DNA from: Cavia porcellus
Lineage: Eukaryota > Chordata > Mammalia > Rodentia > Caviidae
Assembly: GCF_034190915.1 (NCBI RefSeq)
Contig: NW_026947484.1
Span: 186,552,982-186,616,981 of the forward strand
Length of the DNA stretch: 64,000 nucleotides
Reading direction: 5' to 3'
In this document: in pieces, positions 55,701 to 64,000 of the stretch
How positions within the stretch are numbered: position 1 is the first letter of the stretch
How the letters are laid out: each line of letters starts with the position of its first letter
Program-made: the position numbers and the translations under genes
Notes under the pieces: model-generated
Told to the model about the DNA's origin: nothing
Seen by the model: the letters and a program-made list of their open reading frames with translations, nothing else
The model's database searches: none

Positions 55701-58700
55701 TTTCCCTACAGAACATCAGTTAGTGTCATGTGGTTCTGTCCAAAGTGTGCTTTTTCCTTTCACAACTCTGGACTCAGCCATTCTCTTCTTTCTTATCTCT
55801 CCTCCCTTGACTACCCCTTCACTCCTCACTCTTTTTCCTTGAACACTCTGGATTCAGCCTGACTCTCTTCTTCCAATCATCTGGTGAAGCATCTTTTAAG
55901 TGTCAGCATTCCAGTTGTTTTATTCTTTCCTATACACTCTCTTAAATTGGGTTTCCTTGGGTAATTCACTACCACGCTCTGATCCTCATTTTACATATAC
56001 ATGTGGTGGAAGAAAAGACAGTATACTAGATATGTTTTTAAGGTTTAATTCTGTGCTCAAATTCTGTGATAATTATTCAGAGAAAAGTGGGTAGTGGTGC
56101 AGTAGGGTGATAAAAAGCCATAATGAGAAGAGGACTGAGGGAGAAGGCACCATAAGAGAACTGGACGTTTCTGCACACGACAGAGTCTAGTGAGGATTGT
56201 GACAATCACACAGCAGGGGTTGCACCCCAGTAACCCTGTGGATCCCACCACCTTTGCTTCCCATGGAGATTCTCTAATGAGTACAAAAGGCAGCATGGAA
56301 AGGGAACTAAGCCACAAAAGAGAGTACTGAGGATTGTGTGGATAAGGGACTTGCACTGACTCTATTCCTTGTTCCATAACTCAGAAAAGAGCAGCAATCT
56401 GACCGCTGTTCACTGCTGACCTGGCTTAGCTTTAGGAAATCCAAGAACCAGGTACAGTATCTTAACCAACTGTTTAATTAGGGGTCATCCAAAGCTCACA
56501 ACAGCAGCTAAACTGCTCTATAATCAAGAGTTCTGGATGGACAAAGAGAAGCTTTCTTGATAATGTGGATGTTCAAGAATGAAACTCTATACATATGGTT
56601 TATACATAAAGAATATTCACTTGAAAGCTGCTATAAATGCACAGCTGTTCCTCATCAGGAACACAATAAAGACCGTTCACTTGAGGTGACCAACTGTCTC
56701 AGCTTTGTTCTGCTTTGTTCATATTTCACTGGGTAAGTGCTGTAGATCACTTTACCCCAGATCTCTCCCTGCGTCCTCTGGGATGTCTCTTTCTCTTTGG
56801 AAGGTAAACTTCTTGGTGCTCTCTTAGTCTTCTATCCATACTGGAGGTATTTGCTTAGCTCAGTCTACAAAATGCCTGTCGCATATCGTTTATCATACAT
56901 GTATAGTAAGTGTAACCTGTTCCACAAGACTTGGGTTCAGACAAAACCTTTTTAGTACATTTTCTCATATTTTTTTAGAACAGTGGTTCTCAAAAGAGAA
57001 ATGCCAGGAAACATTTGGTAATGTCTGGAGATCGAATGGTTGTCACATTGAGGGAGTAAAGAACCATGTATAACTAATTGATGAAAGCTAGAGATGCTAC
57101 TAAATATCTTATGATTCACATAACTACCTCCCTCAGTAAATAATGATATAACCCAAAATATTGATAGCACCAAAGTTGAGAAATTCTGATTTACAAGCAA
57201 CTCAAGGAGTCACCTGTCAAGATACATGGAAACTCCAATGAAAATCACCTGGGGACCCTCTGCCCTTCTTTCCCTTCTCTGTAAGCCCAAAAAGAGACCT
57301 AAGTGATGTTCAACTTGGAGTTAGAAACTATGATTCTCAATATGTGGTTACCTAATGCTGTTCCTTGTGACCACATGATACCATTTATCTGACATACCAG
57401 GGATTCGTCCTTTCTTCTCATTTTCCCACAATAGCTCCTAATTCTCATCACAAATATCTTGATATCTCAGTGAACAATGCTAACTAGAAGCATTTTTTAT
57501 CTTTTTTAAAGAGGTAAGATCTTAGGCATATTATGCCTTCATTATCTTTTTAGACAGCAATGAGGACAAAACACAAAGTAATTTTTCAGTAGATTCCTCT
57601 ATTATGTTAAATCTTCAGTAAGTTACCGATTCTGACAATGACACCTCTCATTCTGCTGCCTTCCCTCAGTCTAAAACTCTGCTCATCTCCTAAGCTGGAT
57701 ATCTAGATCTTAAATTCTGCCCCTAGCAGTACTGAACCCATTGTAAGAGAGAGAGATGAGAAAAGGAGCCCGTTTTGAAGAATAATGTACATCAGAACTA
57801 CAAATGGAAGCCTCATGGTACCACATGACTCTTCTGGTATCGTGTGTGTCACTACTCATCCCCACCGTCAGTGGGTGTTTGAGACTTTACCTGGCAGACA
57901 TCCCATGTTCTGTGTGTGCTGACTCCAAGTCCTCATCACCAGAGAGCTGTAATTAACTGTGTACCCATTATTTACCCAGAGGATTTGGAGCTCCTCCTGG
58001 GAACAGACCAAGCCTTGGTCATCTCTATCAGGAAAGTGCAAGTACAGAGCTTATGCACAAGCACTAAAAATTACAAAATGAAAGGAGCATTTAAATAATA
58101 TTTCAAGTTAAATATTTGTGAAGATTTATGTTTTGAAAAGCAGTATGAAAACAGTTATGTGTAATTCACAAGGTGGTATTTTACACAGACAATTTGAAAG
58201 ACTAACATGCACATCTTTGAAGCTTTTAGCACAATGAAGTAGAATCAAAAACAAATGATTTTTCTGTCACTTGGAAATTGTGACAGCAACTGAATTCTCC
58301 TGTCTTTAATTTATGGAAGGGAGCAATAAAATGTCACGCATCATTGTTTGAATTATGTGCCATCCAGAGTTAGTTGAAAAAATCGACCTGCAAGCTAAAC
58401 ATAACTGGGGTAAGTATCCCAAGCTTGCTGGTTCAGTAATCTCAAGGAGAAAGTGATGGACATCAAAGTCTTCCATGGGCCTGTAAGCAGCTTCTCCCCG
58501 ATTCTCTTTGATCTAAAGGCAGTTTAAGAGCTGCTGGCTTTTGGAGATGGTTTTCACTTATATAAATGATCTTTCTACTGGCCTCATTTAGCCCAAGGTC
58601 AGGGAACTAGCATGCAACTGTATTTCATTAAAAGGAATTCTGGTTTTGCACCACTGAGTATTCACGGTTCCCAGGAATGAGAAATGAGGTAAAATTTGCC

Positions 58701-60373
58701 CTTCCTTTTCTTCTGAATAGCAGATCCTTGTTATTAAGTTGTTGAATCACTTGAATTAAGTCTCCAGAATTTTGGAAGTCTTATAATAGCACACTATACC
58801 TTACGTTAGACTCTCTAGTATCTCAAAGATGGTATTATTTGTATTTATTTTAAATATCAATCTTTATTAAACAAAGGATTCAGATAAGGGCTGTGGTATA
58901 AAAGTGATAATAATTACAGTCAATGTAGTTACTCTTAAACTCAGCCTACATTTCAGCTGTTCAAAGAAGTAGAACATCATAATAATTTTCATAGTTTTTA
59001 TAGTTAGACCTAGTACCTACCTAAAATTTCCATTCAGCCAAGGTGGCATGAATTTAATATCAGATAGTTGAAGGTTCCTTCCCCTTGCATAAGAGTTGTG
59101 CCTAAATGTAGGTGACATAAGGTGCCATGACGTTGTGGAGCATGGAACAGGGATCATTTGGTGTTCAGTGTCATATATCCATGCAGCTTTCCTCTGAGCA
59201 CACTATGCCCCCTTTCAGTGCCACCCCTGAGCCTCACAGATCATCATGGAAGGACATCACTAGTTCCTCTCTGCCTGGCCCCCTCAAAATGATGCTTTCT
59301 TCTATTTTCTTTTGATCTAAAGACACATAACATATTCTAATCGTTATGTGTCCTGCATGAACATCAAAATCTCTGCCAAACTGGCTAAGACCCACTCTTC
59401 CCTAATATCATGCTATCCCTCTGAACCCCAAGTTTTCCCCCAGAAAACAGGATACAGAGTCCATCTCCCTTAAATAGCCTATGCCTTTCCTTCCAGTTGG
59501 GAATTGAAAGGTAAGCCCTTTTCTCTTTCGAAAACATGTTGGCCATGGCTAAATCCCTTTCCAGTCTCCTAGTGCCTTAGGATTGAGGGAACAAGATTTA
59601 AAAAAGTCTTTGTTTCTGACTTTATCCTGTTCCGTCCCTTCCCTGAGCAAGAAGCATAGAACTGCCCAGTTTCCAGAAGGCAGGGTGTAGGTGAGAGGTT
59701 CCGAAAACAGTAAAGCACTAAAAGGAAAATGTGAGTATCTCAAAACGTTGTCTTACCACATGTATTGAATATTTTCCCCTCATCAACGTTTTTCAAATTG
59801 CCTCCTATGGATTTTTGGTTTTGTTGTTTTGTGGCTTTTTCCCTTGATGACTTATCTTTCTATTGAAGGGCAGTGTTTGTCATGAGACACCTGAGACCAA
59901 TTGTCTGTCCCCCTAATAACTCATCAGATGCCACCACTGCCTTTCACACAGCTAAATGTGCAGTTTGGTGTTTGTGCACAATCCGCTGCTTCATTTAAAA
60001 TTCCTGGTAGAGATTCTTCTAGTGATGGACTCCTAGCTTGAGGTTGGAGGTCGGCTGCTTAGATGCAGTCTCACGTTTCTCTGTGTTTGCTACTCTGAGT
60101 ATTTCATCTGTTCCCACCTCTGTGTTAATTTCTTTAGCTTACTGAATATTATGTAATGCCACACACTTTTTCCATGATACATCAAATAGTTCACTTCTTT
60201 GCAAGCTTCTCTCCTGTCCTGCAGAGTTCTGCCTGGGTTGGAGAAAAAGATTCATCATTTGAGTTATGATGGCTGAGACACTGACACACACTAAAGGAAG
60301 AGGGATTCCTAGTTCACAGGACATTTCATGCATGATTGTAAAATGGGTCGAGATTTTTCTGAATGTGTGACTT
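52718..60373. other. Host DNA, no gene recognised
   Basis: 7.6 kb of mixed AT-rich DNA with frames below about 110 codons and no family motifs. I cannot support any exon, SINE or LTR in it. Old MIR- or L2-class repeats may be present below what can be recognised by eye. Confidence 0.4.
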
Positions 60374-60582
60374 CATTAGTCAGCTTCTTCATCACTGGGA
60401 CAAATACCTGACCCAGAACGAAAAAGAAGAAATTTAATTGGGCTCACAGTTTCAGAGGATTCTATTAGTGGTTATCCAAGGCAGAAATAGCATGGTAGGA
60501 GGACCCGGAAGAGAAAAGCTGCTCAACATATGTCAGGCAACAGAGAGAGAAAATGAGCCAGAGAGAGAGAAAGAGACAGAAC

Positions 60583-60613
<31 letters not shown>

Positions 60614-60820
60614 AAGGATGGAACCAGAGATAAGAATACACCTTCCAGTGACTCATTCTTCACTCACATGCCATCTTCTCACACCCCACAGCACATTCAG
60701 CTATGAAATCATTAGGGAATTAATTCCCTGATAAGGACAGGGAATGATGCAACCACTTTTCAAAACTCTACTCCTGAATACATGAGGATTTAGGAGCATA
60801 TTTTAGGTTTTAACCAGAAA
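60374..60820 (-). mobile_element. MaLR-like LTR, antisense, with GA tract
   Basis: The plus strand starts CATTAGTCAGCTTCTTCATCACTGGGACAAATACCTGA, continues with AATTTAATTGGGCTCACAGTTTCAGAGG, and ends near TTTTAGGTTTTAACCAG. This is the reverse of the layout at 1402-1984, with its CT tract appearing here as GAGAGACA repeats at 60547-60617. Confidence 0.6.
60547..60617. repeat. (GAGAGA/GAGACA)n imperfect microsatellite
   Basis: About 70 bases of GAGA and GACAGA units inside the MaLR-like LTR. Glu/Arg repeats in the short plus-strand frame derive from it. Confidence 0.9.
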
Positions 60821-62534
60821 AGTGAATATTTATCACTCTAAATTCAACATATGGGGAGCAGGCCAGTGAGAGTTTTAATCACTTTTTAGAAGTATTTTCT
60901 TAAGAGGAGCATATAGTGCATGGTTTGGAAAAGTGTTTTGTGATCCTTATCTTCACTAGTGCAGTCAATGAAGTCAAGCAGAGATCTTGACCTATAACGT
61001 GTTTAATTGTTACTGCCACTATTCGTTTTATTTTTTCGTTTTGGGGGATTTTTTCAACAAACTGTGGTGGTATATCTTTTAGAAAGATCAAATCTAGCAC
61101 CCTGAAAACCCAAATGTTCTATGGTTGAAACTGTTGAGCCATGTCTAATTCCAAAACTCTCACATTTTATGCTACTTCCTGCTACCAGTTAAGACAGAAT
61201 TTAATTGTACTTCATTCAACTCTAGTACTTAAATACTAGTCTACTACAGAATAAATTTTAATCTTCCATTATCCCTTGGTTTGTATTTCCTGAGTCCTAC
61301 CAGAGATTCAGGTGTTAAAAATTAGCTTTGTACATTGTGCAAAGTGCATCTCAGAAAAGATGAATAGATGGAAAAACTTCAGAGAGAAGTTAGCAAAACT
61401 GTAAGACACATGCACACAACTTTGAAAAAGGATGTTCAAATAGCCTGGGACTCTGTAATTGGGATCTAACAAGATATAATTAGAAAAAAGTTCAAGCTTT
61501 GGCTTCTGATGTATCTAAGAGCCAAATATCTGCCACATTTAGCAACAATTATGAGCCTTACATTTCTTAGTTGTCAAATGGAGCTAAGAATGTTCATTTC
61601 CAAGAATGGCATGACAACTAAATCAGTTTATGTATAAAGTTTCTGACACACAAAAATATAGATTCAAAAAATAGGCAAGGATTTCAACTAACAGAACACC
61701 TGACAAAATGGCCTAATTAACAAAGAATTGATTTCTTAGCTTGTGTAATTGAGCATTCAAAGGTAGAGTGACCTCCATATGTTTTTGGGCATGTGTTGGA
61801 AATGGAGCATAGAACTGTGTGCATTCTAAGCACTGTTCTATTGCTCTATGATATCTCACCTCCATACAGTCTAACATGGCAGTTCAAGATGCCATGAACA
61901 AGACTCCAACAATTGCTTGAATTTGCCTTAGTTTCATTTTTCTCCTTCAGTCTGCTTGTCTCAAAGCTAGCCTTTCTCTGCTGACAAAATGAGCACTTGT
62001 TCCCGAATTACTGGCACGAGTCTTGAGCGTCAAACTGACTTACTTGGTCACCCCAGAAGCAAGTGGCCATGGATATAGAATCCACTGATTGACTCAGTCA
62101 TTGACTTGAGTCTTTGCCTTAGGAACAGGACACAAGCTTACTCTCTTTGCAAACCTTTAACTTCTCTACTTTTTTTTTCTCATTTCTCCCTCTTACCCCA
62201 AAACTCCTTTAAGGAAATATTTTCTGCACCAAGTACCTCGCTGAAGGAAAGGCCTCACCACTACTCAAAAATCTCCAATATTGTCTGTGCCTAGAATTAT
62301 TTGCATTTCCTAAAAACTTAGATGTTTAAAACCAAAGACAGAAAGTTGTCTTTGATTTTACCCTAACCAATCTCTCCTTTGCAATAGTGCTCACTTTATA
62401 CTGAATTTTTCTCTTTCTTGAGTCAAAGGAGTTAGAAACTATTGAAGTTTAAGTAAAACTCTTACATTTGTCTGTAGATACATGATACAGTGAATAAAGC
62501 TGATCAGTAATAAAAATTTTTCCATTAAAGTAGA
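60821..62534. other. Host DNA, no gene recognised
   Basis: AT-rich, frames below 70 codons, no recognised element. Confidence 0.4.
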
Positions 62535-64000
62535 GTTTAGGACTTGATGACCTCACAACTGAATTCTAAAAATATTAATTTTAAAAAGTACTAGTACCAA
62601 TTTTTCTCAACATATAAAAAATGCAAAGGGGAAAATTTTTTCAAACTTATTTTATGTGACCAGCATTACTCTGACATTAAAGCTTGACAAGAAAAAGGAA
62701 AGGAAGGGAAAGGAGAGGAGGGGAAAGAAGGTAGGAAGGAAAAGAAAAGACTGGGGGCCAATATTACTGGTAAATATAGAGCTAAAATACTCAGCAAAAT
62801 ACCAAATTCATCAGGACATTAAAAGATGCACTTACCACAATGGGATGGGTTTCATTCCAGTAATGCAACATACACAAAATAGTAAATATGAAACAGCACA
62901 TTAACAAACTGAACGACAAAAACCATATGGTCATCTCAAATCCAGGGAAAAAGCATTTGAGAAAATTCAACATTCTTTTATGATTAAAAGTTTCAAAAAA
63001 TTAGGAATAGAAGGAATGCAGCTCAAAATAATAAAGGCTGTATATGAAAAGACTACCATTCACATCACAGTCAACAGAGAAAAGTTGAAAACTTTTCCTC
63101 TAAGATCTAGGGCATGAGGAGAACACTTATACTCACCATGTCTATTCAACACAATATTGGAAATCCTAGAAAGAACAAGTAGGCAACAGACAGGAAGAAA
63201 ATGTATCTAAAGCAGAAAGAAAGAAACTAGATTGCCCCTATTTGCATATTACCTCATCTTATATGCAGAAAACAGTAAACACTCCATTAAAAAACTGCCA
63301 AGACTAGTAAAAAATTTTTCATTAAGTTGCAGGATATAAAATCAGCATTAAAAAAATGACTACTGTATATGCTAATCAGAAATTAAGAAAACAATTCCAA
63401 TTACCATAGCATCAAAGTACTTAGAAATAAATTCAAGAAGGGGAGAGATTACTAAACTGAAAACTAAAAACACCGATGTAAGAAAATTAAATGAAACGTC
63501 CATGTGACCCAAAGTGACCTAGAGATTCCGTGCAATGCCCAAAAAATACCAATGATATTCTTCATAAAAATGTTTAAATCCATATGAAATCAAAAAAGAC
63601 CCCCAATAGCCAGAGCAATCTAAAGCAAAAGGAACAAAGCAGGAAGCATTTCACTATTGATCTGGAAAACCTAGTATAAAGCCATAGCAATAGCACAGTA
63701 TTAGCATAAAAAAAATACATAAGCCAATGGACTAGAACAGATAGCAAAGAAATAAACCTATACATTTACCGTCATGGGCAAGGATGTCAGAGACATGCAA
63801 TGGGAAGAATACGGTCTCTTCAGTAAATGGTACGGGGAAAACAGAATGTCCACCCACAGAAGACTTAAGTTAGACCTAAAAGAAGAAATGAGAGGGGGGA
63901 AAATTCACATCGTTGGTCTGGACAAAGATTTTGTTGAATATGATCCTCAAAACATGGGCAACAAGAGTTTCTTCACAGCAAAGAAAATAATATGGTGAAG
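62535..64000 (+). pseudogene. L1 ORF2 fragment, sense, runs off the window
   Basis: The first part (62535-62700) gives decayed text of the RT entry (GLDDLTTEF, then PALL..TLKLDKK). 62760-63000 has KYSAKYQIHQDIKRCTYHNGMGFIPVMQ-like and KPYGHLKSREKAFEKIQHSF-like text across frameshifts. 63230-63440 and 63590-63770 carry middle ORF2 text (YLILYAENSKHSIKKLP, MGKDVRDMQWEEYGLFSKW). Many stops. A (GGAAAGG)n-like purine tract lies at 62694-62746. Confidence 0.7.

Noticed and set aside
1..64000. CRISPR array, bacterial operon or phage-type system
   Set aside because: The content is mammalian (SINEs, L1, LTR elements); there are no regular spacer-repeat arrays.

Overview
This is mammalian nuclear DNA, most likely from a rodent. 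It is AT-rich, has no host protein-coding exon I can recognise, and is packed with retroelements. The rodent reading rests on 7SL-derived B1-type SINEs that are monomers (17671-17800) or appear joined to an ID-like segment (33330-33511), and on several tRNA-derived ID-like SINEs ending in GGTACC plus an A-run. The ID-type tail looks unlike mouse or rat, so I lean to a non-murine rodent, but I cannot name the species.

The main feature is a complete, apparently young class II (betaretrovirus-like) provirus on the minus strand at 41504-48104. It has two 423-bp LTRs that differ at only three positions by my reading, 6-bp target duplications (TGTGTG), a polypurine tract, and full-length open gag, pro (dUTPase, protease and G-patch) and pol (RT, RNase H and integrase) frames. 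These are linked by two recognisable -1 frameshift heptamers. There is no env; about 0.5 kb of non-env sequence lies between the pol stop and the polypurine tract. The provirus is much richer in GC and CpG than its surroundings.

Left part, region by region: 1-5060 holds an antisense ERVL-like LTR, a MaLR-like LTR with an internal CT tract, and unremarkable DNA. 5060-17560 is a patchwork of L1 pieces: a sense 5' region, an antisense ORF1 block, a long sense ORF1-ORF2-3'UTR copy that is itself interrupted, then a second sense L1 carrying a third, 5'-truncated L1 flanked by a 15-bp duplication. 18051-18150 is an ID-like SINE with clear target duplications. 18172-25830 is a three-layer nest. The oldest layer is an antisense L1. 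It is split by an antisense element with 5' repeats, an L1-type ORF1, a long 3' region and a poly(A) tail but no ORF2 (HAL1-like). That element is in turn split inside ORF1 by an unusual ERVL-type insertion, made of one LTR plus primer-site sequence plus an inverted copy of the first 155 bp of the same LTR, bounded by 5-bp duplications.

25830-41497 is mostly unannotatable host DNA with scattered LTRs, SINEs, microsatellites and a near-perfect 349-bp tandem duplication at 36613-37310. 48111-62535 is similar, with an L1 3' fragment, an ID-like SINE and a MaLR-like LTR. 62535-64000 is the start of another sense L1 ORF2 fragment that runs off the window.

All family names come from remembered motifs and consensus shapes; no database search was possible. 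The provirus structure, the repeat boundaries and the direct repeats were read from the sequence itself.
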